Assembly (NCBI RefSeq): GCF_016482785.1
Contig: NZ_JAEMXM010000001.1
Coordinates: forward strand, 558,001 to 622,000
From: Paenibacillus alkalitolerans
GTDB lineage: Bacteria; Bacillota; Bacilli; Paenibacillales; YIM-B00363
DNA length: 64,000 nt
Reading direction: 5' to 3'
Shown: positions 53,537 through 63,052 of the stretch, piece after piece
Layout of the letters: every line of letters starts with the position of its first letter
Position numbering within the stretch: position 1 is the first letter of the stretch
The notes under the pieces: generated by a model
Seen by the model: the letters and a program-made list of their open reading frames with translations, nothing else
The model's database searches: none
Told to the model about the DNA's origin: nothing
Made by a program: the position numbers and the translations under genes

Positions 53537-55039
53537 TTATCTTATTATTGAAGAAATTGGAAGCGATTTGCCGGAACCGGTAGCGACTATATGCAACAGG
53601 GCTAACGGTAAGGGGTCATCAACCCTTACCAATGAATTCATCAAGAAACATCCGTCACAGTAATTTACCTGTAATAATACATCGGCCAGACATGATGCCA
53701 TGTGATAGTCCTCTTTGCGATATGTGGCTTTATACAATTCCAATAAACCGTATATCATGCGAATATCAGGCTTTTTTATTTCAAAATTCCAATTCGGCTT
53801 TTTGTATTTACTTTCGCCAATATCTCCCACACCAATGCCTTTTCCTATGTTACGAAGTATAGTCCATAAAAAATCGTCCTCACACATACGATAGGCCATG
53901 GCATACAGCCAAAAAAAATCGGAATTCGCACGGATTGGCGTGAAAACTTTCCCCGCCGGACCGAAATATCCTTTGCGGTCAAGTTGTAACCCCTCTAACG
54001 AATAACCGTCCGTTAACATTGGTATAAAACAATTGTCTTCTTCTCGATATGCCTGACGGCCCCAAGCCATTACTTCCTCATAAGCCCAATTTTTAAAATC
54101 GTCCCCATCGGCCCCTAAAGTTTCTCCTAAAACAAATTGACATCTTTGCGCTGCCGCACGAGGTTTAAAAATTGTACCCTCATAAACCAGATGACCGTCA
54201 GGAATCAAATGAGCCAGTTGATATTGCGCACGGTCTCCACGAACCGCTGGGCCGTCACAATATGAATCCATACACTGGCTAAATTGATAGCCGCTGATAC
54301 CGACATCATTTTGACGTGTTTCAATATAACGGTATGCAAGCCTCTTAGACCATGCTAATGGAGTTTTTTCACCTGACAGTTTGGATAACATGGCCGCCGC
54401 AAAGTACAGATCGCTGCCAGTATTTATAAATGTCAATCCTTCACCCCAGAAAAAAACGCTCCCGCTCTTGTACTCGTGATTCCATAAAGGGCCGAAAGGG
54501 ATGTCGTAATCTCCGTGCCGATTGAAATCAAGATTGGACCAATTAAGTATATGGGCATTCCACATTGCTTCGATATAACGCTTTGTAGCATCCGGATTAA
54601 CTTCCCACATTAAAAAATAATCAGGGAAACAGAATTTAACCTCGTGTACTTTTGTTTTATTTTCATTATAAACCGTTTCATGTTTTAACAAATCATAGGC
54701 TACATGTCCGCCCCATAACAAGAGGCCGTTTTTATCAGCGTGATCGGCAAACAGTTTTTTGTTAACAGCATCGGCAGCCTCACGGTAGGACGGATCCCCG
54801 GTCAGATAAGACATTGCCGCAAGCAGGCGAAACCAGCCTTGTTGATTCGATGGGTTTGACAATAGCGAATCAGAACAAACCTCAGCTGTATCAAGATGAA
54901 TGGCTTCACCTGATTTCGGATCCAAAGCGTTCACGAAGAATGGTGTGGTTCCGGACCGGTCTTTTCCTTTCTTTAAAAAATAATTAACGTGGTTATGTAA
55001 CGCGTCCATAATTTTATTCAGAAGATCGTTATGATACAT
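53537..55039 (-). CDS. (alpha/alpha)-toroid carbohydrate-active protein, possibly pectate-lyase-like
   Basis: 500 residues, no signal peptide, aromatic-rich with the repeated helix-pair pattern of an alpha/alpha toroid. Blocks such as FFWGEGLTFINTGSDLYFAAA and MDSYCDGPAVRGDR suggest a PL2-like lyase or related enzyme, but I cannot identify catalytic residues with confidence. Its placement inside a nucleotidyltransferase operon is unusual. It overlaps the upstream gene by 11 bases and has GAGGAG before its ATG, so it is co-translated with that cluster. Confidence 0.5.
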   Translation of the reverse strand: MYHNDLLNKIMDALHNHVNYFLKKGKDRSGTTPFFVNALDPKSGEAIHLDTAEVCSDSLLSNPSNQQGWFRLLAAMSYLTGDPSYREAADAVNKKLFADHADKNGLLLWGGHVAYDLLKHETVYNENKTKVHEVKFCFPDYFLMWEVNPDATKRYIEAMWNAHILNWSNLDFNRHGDYDIPFGPLWNHEYKSGSVFFWGEGLTFINTGSDLYFAAAMLSKLSGEKTPLAWSKRLAYRYIETRQNDVGISGYQFSQCMDSYCDGPAVRGDRAQYQLAHLIPDGHLVYEGTIFKPRAAAQRCQFVLGETLGADGDDFKNWAYEEVMAWGRQAYREEDNCFIPMLTDGYSLEGLQLDRKGYFGPAGKVFTPIRANSDFFWLYAMAYRMCEDDFLWTILRNIGKGIGVGDIGESKYKKPNWNFEIKKPDIRMIYGLLELYKATYRKEDYHMASCLADVLLQVNYCDGCFLMNSLVRVDDPLPLALLHIVATGSGKSLPISSIIR

Positions 55040-56597
55040 TTTTCTCTCCTCTAGTATTATTTGAACTTAAGTCTTGCAAATTCATGATCACCAAAGGTAT
55101 AGACGCAATAATAGGTTGTCCGTCTCTAATTATTTTTATATATAATATTGCATAAACCTGATTCTCTATTAAATTGATCTTCCAGTGTTTTTCGCCATAC
55201 ACTGAAGTTAACTCGACATCATCATCTTTATATTGGCAAATGAGACTTCCGACACCTTTTTGCCAGTTCAGCCTCCCTTCGCTGCCAATAAAATATGAAT
55301 GTCTGCAATCACGATCCATTTGTAAGTCGACTTTAATGTCTGTAACTTGTTTTACCTTTAGATTTATGCTGACTCGCAAGTCTTCTCCCGAAATACTGCA
55401 ACCCACCCCAATAATTAAACCATCAATATTATTATGCAATGAACTTATGAATACACCTTTCAGCTCCGTTTCATTTTCATCAAAAGAAAATAAACGATAA
55501 CGGAATTCTTCTTGGTCTTTTGCAGCTGTTATATAGTTATTGGCTTTTAGTTTCAGTACCTGATCCTTTACTTTTCCTTCATATAGATTTTTAGGAACGA
55601 TAAGATCTTCGGCCGCGTCGAAATAACCCCATATTCTCGCTGACGGCAACTGCTTCTTTATTTTATATTCCTTGTTCATGCAGTATTTTTGCAGTTTTTC
55701 AGGAATATAATGATATAAATTATTGTATAAATAGCATACGAACTCCACCGAATCGAAAGCATCAAATTTAACGACTAAATCATGAAATTCCTTTTCATCA
55801 AATATTCCGTTACAAGTTAAGTCTCCGATATCGGAAAGCTCGGACAGTTTGACGGGAAGTCTTTTCACTTTCAAATAAGTCTTGAAAAGATGAGCACTGC
55901 TTACCAGAACGGACATGCTTGGCTTGATTACATCAATGTTTTTAATGCTTGGGACCGAATATTCCAACAAGTCCTCATACATAATTTTTTTCTGTTTCGG
56001 TATTCTTTCCTCTTGCCTGACCGGCAATTTATGTATCAACGGATCGTAACAGTTCATAATATCTTTCGGATATTGATAAACCGGGAAATATTTATGAAAA
56101 TCCAGATGAATGCCGTTCTTGTCATTCGCCGGGCGATAATTTCCTAATTCATATTCAGCGGAAGGTACTACTAAAGAAATATAACCGAGACTTTCTAAAA
56201 CGGATCGATTGAATTCCGGGTCATGGCAAAAAAGATCGAGGTCACCTCTGCGCCGTACAAATTTATGCTCCCCGGTCAGCAAATAATTCGTGAATCCTTT
56301 TACCGCAATTGGCTTTTTGTCCGACTTATACGCTTCAATATATTGTTCCATAAATGAAATCTTTAGTTCCAAATCGCGAACCGCGATTTCATACTGTTTT
56401 TCCAAATGGCTTAAAATTCTCGAATTTAACCATGGCGGGCATTCATCCTTTAAGCGAAATAACAGCCTCGTATCAAGTCGGTGAAAATCAATAAGGTCAA
56501 GCAACTTTTCTTCATCAATTTCTTTCGAATGATGAATATCCTGCTTCCCGCCTCCAGCCCACTTCAATATGTCTAAAATATTTTTCATTCCGTTCAT
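55029..56597 (-). CDS. NTP_transf_5-type putative nucleotidyltransferase
   Basis: 522 residues. The N-terminal two-thirds match the uncharacterised nucleotidyltransferase group (NTP_transf_5): AVKGFTNYLLTGEH, RRRGDLDLF (the acidic metal motif), and HLDFHKYFP. The C-terminal ~170 residues are beta-rich and unrecognised, perhaps a carbohydrate-binding or jelly-roll domain. Members are frequent in peptide and polysaccharide biosynthesis clusters with ABC exporters, as here (3 bases after the exporter gene). Substrate unknown. Confidence 0.75.
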   Translation of the reverse strand: MNGMKNILDILKWAGGGKQDIHHSKEIDEEKLLDLIDFHRLDTRLLFRLKDECPPWLNSRILSHLEKQYEIAVRDLELKISFMEQYIEAYKSDKKPIAVKGFTNYLLTGEHKFVRRRGDLDLFCHDPEFNRSVLESLGYISLVVPSAEYELGNYRPANDKNGIHLDFHKYFPVYQYPKDIMNCYDPLIHKLPVRQEERIPKQKKIMYEDLLEYSVPSIKNIDVIKPSMSVLVSSAHLFKTYLKVKRLPVKLSELSDIGDLTCNGIFDEKEFHDLVVKFDAFDSVEFVCYLYNNLYHYIPEKLQKYCMNKEYKIKKQLPSARIWGYFDAAEDLIVPKNLYEGKVKDQVLKLKANNYITAAKDQEEFRYRLFSFDENETELKGVFISSLHNNIDGLIIGVGCSISGEDLRVSINLKVKQVTDIKVDLQMDRDCRHSYFIGSEGRLNWQKGVGSLICQYKDDDVELTSVYGEKHWKINLIENQVYAILYIKIIRDGQPIIASIPLVIMNLQDLSSNNTRGEKNVS

Positions 56598-56600
56598 GGA

Positions 56601-58331
56601 TCATGCCCCTTTTTCTTCCAATGTATATTGGGTGGTTACTAATTCTTGATAGATGGAACGGTTGGCGAGAAGCTGCTCATGCGTCCCTTGTTCTGCCACG
56701 GAACCGTCTTTCAATACGTATATCCAGTCCGCATTCGTAATAGTGGTTAATCTATGCGCAATAATAATTGTCGTTTTGCCTTTTCTCCACTCATCCAAGT
56801 TCGCCTGAACTTGACGTTCCGTTTCAAGATCCAATGCCGAGGTCGCCTCGTCAAGAATTAGTATTTCGCTATTGCTTAATAAAGCACGGGCCAGAGCCAA
56901 TCGTTGACGCTGTCCTCCGGACAGTTGAATTCCCCGTTCTCCCACTTGCGCGTCATAACCGTCTTCCAAAGCTTCAATCATATCGTGAATACAGACCGCC
57001 TTGCATGCCGCGATCATTTCTTTTTCGGAAATATTTTCTCTGCCTAACAGCAAATTGCTGCGGATCGTATCCGGAAATAAATAAGGTTCCTGAAAAACGA
57101 TGGATATCTTTTTAGTCCAATCCTCTCTTTTGATTTTTGAAAGGGGGATCCCGTTAATCATGATCGCGCCTACTTCCGGATCATGAAAACGAATGAATAG
57201 CTTTGCCAAGGTTGATTTGCCGCCTCCACTTGTGCCGACAAAAGCAACTTTTTTACCCAGAGGCAGATCGATACATAAGTCTTCAAAAACACACGGAAGT
57301 TCCGGAGAATAGCGAAATCTCACATGTTCCAAAGAAAATTTCCTTACCTCTGCGTCAATAGCTTCGTTTCCATCCTTCTGAACTTGTTCTTCCATAACAT
57401 TTCTGATGCGTTCTACCGCAGCCAAACGAGTGGAGAAATTCGTGACAAAGTTATAAAGTCCCTGTGCGGCTGTAATTAGTTGATTGGAAAATTGATACAC
57501 GATCACAAATAAACCGACGGATATGTTTCCTTGCATCACTTGATAACCGCCAACGGCAAATATGATTAATGAAGCTGCCCATCGTATCGGTTCCGTGGAA
57601 AGCGTGCTTTTGATTTGCCATCTCCATAGACGCATCACATTATCGAAATATTGGGAAAATCTGTGATTCAGTCTCTCGATTTCCCATTGCGTCCGGTCAT
57701 AAGCTATGACCTCCCTCGTGGAAGATATTCCTTCCTCAATTTGAACCATAAGTGCAGATTTGCTTTCTTGAACTTGTTTCGAAGTTTTTTTCATACGAGG
57801 GGCAAAATACTTGCCGAACACGATATATAGAACACTAAGTAAGAGTATCGATACTAATATCAGCGGGCTTGAATAACCGATAATAAAGCATAAGGACGTG
57901 AAAGTTACGAAGTGGCTAAGTCCTTCCGGAGTGAAGGATGAAATGGTATTGGTGGCATGTTTCACATCATTGGTCAAATAATTAACAAGCTCTCCGGTTC
58001 GTTTGCTTTGAATTTTTTCAACTGGCAGCCGGTGTGTCGCTTCAATCATATCCCGGGTGATGATGCGGTTGAGCAGTAAAGCATTCGAATCCAAAATAAG
58101 CCTTGACAAACCGCCGAATACCAAAGCTGCCAGAATAGCCCCGGCAAATGCCGATATTAAAGGTATGAGCAATTCAAATTGTTGTTTCATAAACATATCG
58201 TCAATAATATATTTCTGAATACCGGTAAGCATCAAATGAGACCCGGTATGAAAAATCTTGATTACAAAACCGAAAATCAGCAGCTTACGGATCATTTTCA
58301 TATATTTGAGCATCCATCGGAAATTCCTCAT
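56601..58331 (-). CDS. ABC exporter half, canonical ATPase
   Basis: 576 residues: six membrane helices, then Walker A GTSGGGKST, signature LSGGQRQR, Walker B ILILDEATSALD and H-loop AHRLT. Its start overlaps the other half's stop by 4 bases (ATGA), so the two form a likely heterodimer. MsbA/BmrA-type fold; it exports an unknown product of this cluster. Confidence 0.92.
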   Translation of the reverse strand: MRNFRWMLKYMKMIRKLLIFGFVIKIFHTGSHLMLTGIQKYIIDDMFMKQQFELLIPLISAFAGAILAALVFGGLSRLILDSNALLLNRIITRDMIEATHRLPVEKIQSKRTGELVNYLTNDVKHATNTISSFTPEGLSHFVTFTSLCFIIGYSSPLILVSILLLSVLYIVFGKYFAPRMKKTSKQVQESKSALMVQIEEGISSTREVIAYDRTQWEIERLNHRFSQYFDNVMRLWRWQIKSTLSTEPIRWAASLIIFAVGGYQVMQGNISVGLFVIVYQFSNQLITAAQGLYNFVTNFSTRLAAVERIRNVMEEQVQKDGNEAIDAEVRKFSLEHVRFRYSPELPCVFEDLCIDLPLGKKVAFVGTSGGGKSTLAKLFIRFHDPEVGAIMINGIPLSKIKREDWTKKISIVFQEPYLFPDTIRSNLLLGRENISEKEMIAACKAVCIHDMIEALEDGYDAQVGERGIQLSGGQRQRLALARALLSNSEILILDEATSALDLETERQVQANLDEWRKGKTTIIIAHRLTTITNADWIYVLKDGSVAEQGTHEQLLANRSIYQELVTTQYTLEEKGA

Positions 58332-60094
58332 AAGCTTGCTCCCTCTGCCGATTGTTGACCTATAACCAAGTGATAGAACATTCCGCGTTTGTTTATTAGA
58401 TCCTCATAGCGGCCGCTTTCCGCGGGCTTTCCTTGTTCAACCAGGATCAACCTGTCATAATGCTGTACAGTGGAAAGCCGGTGGGCAACGGCAATCGTTG
58501 TTCTTCCCTCCAGGAGAGCATCGAGCGCTATTTGCACTTCACGTTCGCTCAAATTGTCCAATGCCGATGTCGCTTCATCCAACAATACAATCGAAGGATT
58601 TTTTACAAACATTCTAGCTATCGCAATACGTTGCTTTTGTCCGCCGGATAATTTGACTCCTCTTTCCCCTACTTCAGTTTCATATCCTTGAGGGAATTCC
58701 ATTATAAAATCATGCGCAAAAGCTGATTTTGCCGCAGCTATTATTTCATCTTCCGTTGCGTCCGGATTGCCGAACCGGATGTTGTCTATAATGTTTCCGC
58801 CAAATAAATACGTTTCTTGAAAAACATATCCGATGGAACGGCGAATTTGCGAAAGAGAAATTTGCGGCAAAGGAACGCCGTCCAGCCTTATCTCTCCTTT
58901 CTGAGGATCATAAAACCGGCAAATCAACTTGAGCAGCGTCGATTTTCCATGCCCGCTGGATCCGACAAAAGCTACCTTTTCTCCAGGTCTAATATGCAGT
59001 TTAAAGTCTTTAATAACATCAGGTTGGTTAGGATAGCCGAAAGTTATATTGTCCAGGTGCAGCTCCCCATTAATATTAGGCAATATAACAGGTTTGACCG
59101 GCTCTTTTACATCCGGTTCTTCTCCTAAGAAAGTATAAAGCCGTTCAGCATGTGATAAAACGACACTTTGCTGAGTAATTAAATAGACCAGTGATACAAG
59201 ATCTCTCATAACCATAAAATAATAAAGACTAAACGCTACAAATTCACCGATGCTTAAAGAACCGTGTCGTACTAAAACCGCACCGATAACGAATAAAACC
59301 AAAGCGCCTGCATTCATCGATAATACTTGCATGGCGCCGCGCAAATAAGAGAACAGATATTGCTTTAACAATGCGTGATGATATTCGCTCTGAGAATCAA
59401 TCAGTCTCTTTAAATCCCACTGTTCTCTCCCATGAGCGCGAACTTCCAGTAAAGCCGAGATGCTGTCATACAGCTTCTTTCCAGTTTCTCTTCTTAAGTT
59501 GAGCGCTTCCTTGTTCCACAATCCCCACTTTTTTGAAAAATAAGGTCCGGCAGTAAAGTAGATTAGAAAGCAAGGAATAATAATCAAGCTCATTTGTGCA
59601 TTAATGGAAATCAACAAGAAACTTGTAATCAAAAGGGTGATGCCTTTCTCCAATAATGACGGAAAGAAATTACGGTATATTTGTTGAATAGCGTCAGCTT
59701 CGGTATGAAACATGGAAAGCGTGTAGCCGACAGGTGTTCTTTCATAATATGAAAATCCGAGTTTCCGCAGATGCGAGAAAAGGGAAAATTGCAAATCTCT
59801 TCCGGCCTTCTCCTGGATATTTCTCTGCAACCATTGCCGAAGCACCGTCACCGCAAATAACGCAATGATAAGTAAAACAAAAGAGATAATAAGCCATACG
59901 AAAGCTATCTGATCTTTGGAAGGTATAATGACATCAATCAAGCGCTGAATAAACTTCGGTATCGCTAAACCGATCCCCGACATGACGATCCCGCATAAAA
60001 CAAGTGCTATAAAGTGCCCGCGGTATCGGTTTAAATAAGCGAGCGCCCACAAATAAATTTTTAAATAGTACCCTTTACTCCGAGATGAAATCAT
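58328..60094 (-). CDS. ABC exporter half, canonical ATPase
   Basis: 588 residues with the same layout: Walker A GSSGHGKST, signature LSGGQKQR, Walker B IVLLDEATSALD, H-loop AHRLS. ATG at 60094 follows AGGTGA; the frame is open to a GTG at 60103. Both ATP sites of this pair look intact, unlike the pair at 45-49 kb. Confidence 0.92.
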   Translation of the reverse strand: MISSRSKGYYLKIYLWALAYLNRYRGHFIALVLCGIVMSGIGLAIPKFIQRLIDVIIPSKDQIAFVWLIISFVLLIIALFAVTVLRQWLQRNIQEKAGRDLQFSLFSHLRKLGFSYYERTPVGYTLSMFHTEADAIQQIYRNFFPSLLEKGITLLITSFLLISINAQMSLIIIPCFLIYFTAGPYFSKKWGLWNKEALNLRRETGKKLYDSISALLEVRAHGREQWDLKRLIDSQSEYHHALLKQYLFSYLRGAMQVLSMNAGALVLFVIGAVLVRHGSLSIGEFVAFSLYYFMVMRDLVSLVYLITQQSVVLSHAERLYTFLGEEPDVKEPVKPVILPNINGELHLDNITFGYPNQPDVIKDFKLHIRPGEKVAFVGSSGHGKSTLLKLICRFYDPQKGEIRLDGVPLPQISLSQIRRSIGYVFQETYLFGGNIIDNIRFGNPDATEDEIIAAAKSAFAHDFIMEFPQGYETEVGERGVKLSGGQKQRIAIARMFVKNPSIVLLDEATSALDNLSEREVQIALDALLEGRTTIAVAHRLSTVQHYDRLILVEQGKPAESGRYEDLINKRGMFYHLVIGQQSAEGASL

Positions 60095-60110
60095 AGTACT
60101 CACCTGAGGA

Positions 60111-60737
60111 TTATATTATTCGATCCAAACTTGAACATATTTGCTTGTGAATGCTGGCTTCGTTCTCAACGGCATTTAACATATATATATTTGCACCTTG
60201 GTTGAAGAGGTATGACACCCCGCTCAAAGTATCCTCACTATACACATTATATTTATTTATAAATTTCTTGAGCTTGAGTTCTGCCTTCTCTACCCCGTGT
60301 TTTATTGATTCACGATAAAATTGTCTGCTAACGGATGATTCATAAGCATTCTCTATAAACTTTAGATGAAAAAAACAAGTTTGATTCAGAACCTTATCAA
60401 TATTTAAAAATAATTCGGCTTGCTTATATCCCCTGGGCATACCGTCAAGTATGATAAACGATTTATCTTTAATTCGCGGTATTAATTCGAAAAGAATCGC
60501 ATCATATATAATTGGAGCCAGCAATCCCTCGTCTTTTGATTTACGGGCAAGCTCCTTGTGTTGTTTTATTGTTTCAATTTCCTCGGCAGTCAAATATGAA
60601 ACGACTTCCTTGTCGAGATTGATAAGTTTAGGTACCCTGAGTATGATCGGTTTATGTTTTTCGGACAAATACTCGGATATCCTCGCGATTTGAGTGCTCT
60701 TACCGCTTCCGGGAGCTCCGATAAAGGAAATGATCAT
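60111..60737 (-). CDS. Adenylate-kinase-like P-loop kinase
   Basis: 208 residues: Walker A GAPGSGKSTQ, the NMP-binding segment, and ILDGMPRGYKQAE in place of the adenylate-kinase ILDGFPR. No zinc LID cysteines. It phosphorylates a nucleotide or a small metabolite. Since adk is normally elsewhere with ribosomal genes, this is a specialised member serving the operon. RBS GAAGGG. It lies 16 bases before the exporter gene. Confidence 0.85.
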   Translation of the reverse strand: MIISFIGAPGSGKSTQIARISEYLSEKHKPIILRVPKLINLDKEVVSYLTAEEIETIKQHKELARKSKDEGLLAPIIYDAILFELIPRIKDKSFIILDGMPRGYKQAELFLNIDKVLNQTCFFHLKFIENAYESSVSRQFYRESIKHGVEKAELKLKKFINKYNVYSEDTLSGVSYLFNQGANIYMLNAVENEASIHKQICSSLDRII

Positions 60738-60775
60738 CCTTGTTGTCCCTTCTTCAAGATATTGTTACTAACAAT

Positions 60776-62200
60776 CTACCTTACGCCGGCTGATGAACTT
60801 TTCTTGATTGTTTGCAGTTCATTACACCAATCCGGATACTTTTTTTTCCAATAATCTCTCAATTCATTTTCCGTTGCACAGTCATTAATAAGGTTCGACT
60901 CAGTTTCGAATCCGTATTGCGACCATTTTTTCCATGTTTCATTTCTCGTTTGCAATATATCTCCATTCAAGAGATACGACAGACTGCTTAATACGCTTTC
61001 CGTTTTCGACATCCATTTCTTTATTTTTTTACGTATATCCGCGCTGTTGTATACTTCCCCGTAATTCCCGATCATGGAGAAAAAATAAATTGCAATATCA
61101 TGTTTGCAATTACAATCCATTGAATAATCGTCATATGACCCGAGTATTTCGATGCCAAGTCTGGGTTCGACGAATATTGTGTACATTTCAAAGAGTGATT
61201 TCGGTAAAAAAACGGCAACGTAATTATTTCCGAAATGATGATTGTTTTTGTTCATAGTTGTTAATAAATGAATAGGGTTACAATTGTAAAATAAGTCGTC
61301 ATCTAGTGAAACGTAGATTTTAGTGCAATTCGGATATGGTTTGAAATGTCTCTGATACCACCATTCTTCCGCTTTCCAAATACCGTTCGCGGAAATGGCG
61401 TCATCGGATATATTTTCCACACAGCAACCTTTCTTTTTATCAACAGCAATCTGTCTCAGTTCACGATGATCTATTCTCATATTTTCAAACAATAACTTCG
61501 ACCATTCGTTTATTTTGTTCGTGCCATATATGTATCCCGACTTATCCTGCGCAATGTTTCCAATACGCATATGTTCCGAAGCCAAATCCTTCTGACCGAA
61601 TAAATATGAGCTCCATTGGCAAATATCTTCGTAACGGTGAACGATTATTTCTGTCTTCATGCCAATAAGGCACCTGAAAAATTCGCTCAGACTCCGCTGC
61701 CATTGTCCGCGATTCCATTCGCCGAATCGATATTGAACATTTAATAGATAGTACATATTAATTAATTCTCTAACGGCCAGCCTTGTAAGGTCTTTATTCA
61801 TATTTGCCAAGTTGGGTTGAACCGCAGGGTATGACTCCTGGCCATGTAATAATTTGGCATACTTTGATTTTCTCATCCATCGGATCGGATCGGCTTGAAC
61901 CAAACTTACAAGGTCTTCCTCACTTGAAATTTTAGGAAAAGATATCAGGCCTTTATCGCCTTCTCTTTTAAAAAAATGTCCCCCTTCTTTCCAGATGCCG
62001 CATAAATCCAAAGTATGTTCCCATATATCATGCGAATAACAGGGATAAATAAAATCCAAATCTATGTCGCTAGCTCCGATTTTTTGTTCATCACGCGAAA
62101 AGCTTCCCGTTAAATATATACTTTTGTACTTATGAATATCTTTTATCCGATCGATATGCCATTCAAGCCCTTTAATGTAATCAGTGTAATAGGATTTCAT
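60776..62200 (-). CDS. Pol-beta-type nucleotidyltransferase with long helical C-terminus
   Basis: 474 residues. The N-terminal NTase core is YLTGSFSRDEQKIGASDIDL: GS motif and the metal-binding Asp-x-Asp. The rest is mostly helical and aromatic-rich, without recognised family. ATG at 62200 has GAGG 8 bases upstream; a longer frame from 62218 overlaps the preceding stop. Pol-beta NTases modify nucleotides, antibiotics, proteins or RNA; the target here is unknown. Confidence 0.7.
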   Translation of the reverse strand: MKSYYTDYIKGLEWHIDRIKDIHKYKSIYLTGSFSRDEQKIGASDIDLDFIYPCYSHDIWEHTLDLCGIWKEGGHFFKREGDKGLISFPKISSEEDLVSLVQADPIRWMRKSKYAKLLHGQESYPAVQPNLANMNKDLTRLAVRELINMYYLLNVQYRFGEWNRGQWQRSLSEFFRCLIGMKTEIIVHRYEDICQWSSYLFGQKDLASEHMRIGNIAQDKSGYIYGTNKINEWSKLLFENMRIDHRELRQIAVDKKKGCCVENISDDAISANGIWKAEEWWYQRHFKPYPNCTKIYVSLDDDLFYNCNPIHLLTTMNKNNHHFGNNYVAVFLPKSLFEMYTIFVEPRLGIEILGSYDDYSMDCNCKHDIAIYFFSMIGNYGEVYNSADIRKKIKKWMSKTESVLSSLSYLLNGDILQTRNETWKKWSQYGFETESNLINDCATENELRDYWKKKYPDWCNELQTIKKSSSAGVR

Positions 62201-62210
62201 GAAATATGCC

Positions 62211-63044
62211 TCATTCATCGGTATTGTCGTGATATGAGAAAATATGACGGTAGTAATATTCCTTCATATCCGGCGGAAGCAATCCTCTACTGTCGATTTC
62301 ATCAATTATTTCTGTCAGAATGCTTATCATCTCACTGCTCTTTAATTTATATTCAGTATTTGTAGCCGCGTAATTTTGGGATATGGATTGAATTCTTTCA
62401 GTAAGCTTGGCTGGCAACCAAGGAAGAAAACGAATATTATAATAAAAATATTTATTGGAGGGAATCGGCCTCCCGTTTAGTGTATAAAGCAATTGAAAAA
62501 CATCGTTTACGGCCATATTGATTTGTAAATTCGCAATCAACCACTCTCCCCGATCAATCCAATAGTCGGCGGAGCGGCTCCAATTAAAACCTCTCCAGTT
62601 TTCATTGTTCAGTCCCTCATAACTAATACCTTTTTTGCTTAATTTTCTTATTAACTTAACGCTTCGAAATACAATTTCATCTATCGTTAATGCCGCCTGC
62701 TTCATCATTTCATTAAGTTTGGTCAGCGGATCGTAAATCGGTTCCGTTTCAAAACAATACACATATCTTTGCTTGTCATTCCATTTCGAAGGAGTCGCTT
62801 TGGAAAAGTCTAAAAAGTATGTCCCTATTTTTATTCCATTAAAGACCCCTTCTCCTTTAGGAATTTCTTCACATCGCTCCGGAGAACCGGTTACGATCAA
62901 GACATCGACATCCGAATCTTCATTAAGAGTGCCCCGAACTATGCCTCCTTGGAATGCGGCGGCATCGAGCGAATATTTTTCGATCCAATGATGTATGACC
63001 GGAAGTGCGGCTTGTCTTCTTTCATTTATAATATTCTTGTGCAT
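62211..63044 (-). CDS. Pol-beta-type nucleotidyltransferase
   Basis: 277 residues. Core motif GGIVRGTLNEDSDVDVLIV has the Gly-Gly-x-x-Arg loop and Asp-x-Asp metal site, like aminoglycoside- and phosphate-type NTases (ANT-like). A helical C-terminal domain follows. It is 8 bases downstream of the PEP-utilising gene and has AAGGG before its ATG. A second NTase of this fold in one operon suggests sequential or complementary nucleotidyl transfers. Confidence 0.75.
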   Translation of the reverse strand: MHKNIINERRQAALPVIHHWIEKYSLDAAAFQGGIVRGTLNEDSDVDVLIVTGSPERCEEIPKGEGVFNGIKIGTYFLDFSKATPSKWNDKQRYVYCFETEPIYDPLTKLNEMMKQAALTIDEIVFRSVKLIRKLSKKGISYEGLNNENWRGFNWSRSADYWIDRGEWLIANLQINMAVNDVFQLLYTLNGRPIPSNKYFYYNIRFLPWLPAKLTERIQSISQNYAATNTEYKLKSSEMISILTEIIDEIDSRGLLPPDMKEYYYRHIFSYHDNTDE

Positions 63045-63052
63045 ATAATCCC

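Noticed and set aside
55029-60103. Lasso-peptide or lantibiotic cluster, suggested by the NTP_transf_5 protein and ABC exporters
   Set aside because: No asparagine-synthetase-like cyclase, no B-protein protease, no LanB/C/M and no plausible precursor gene were seen.
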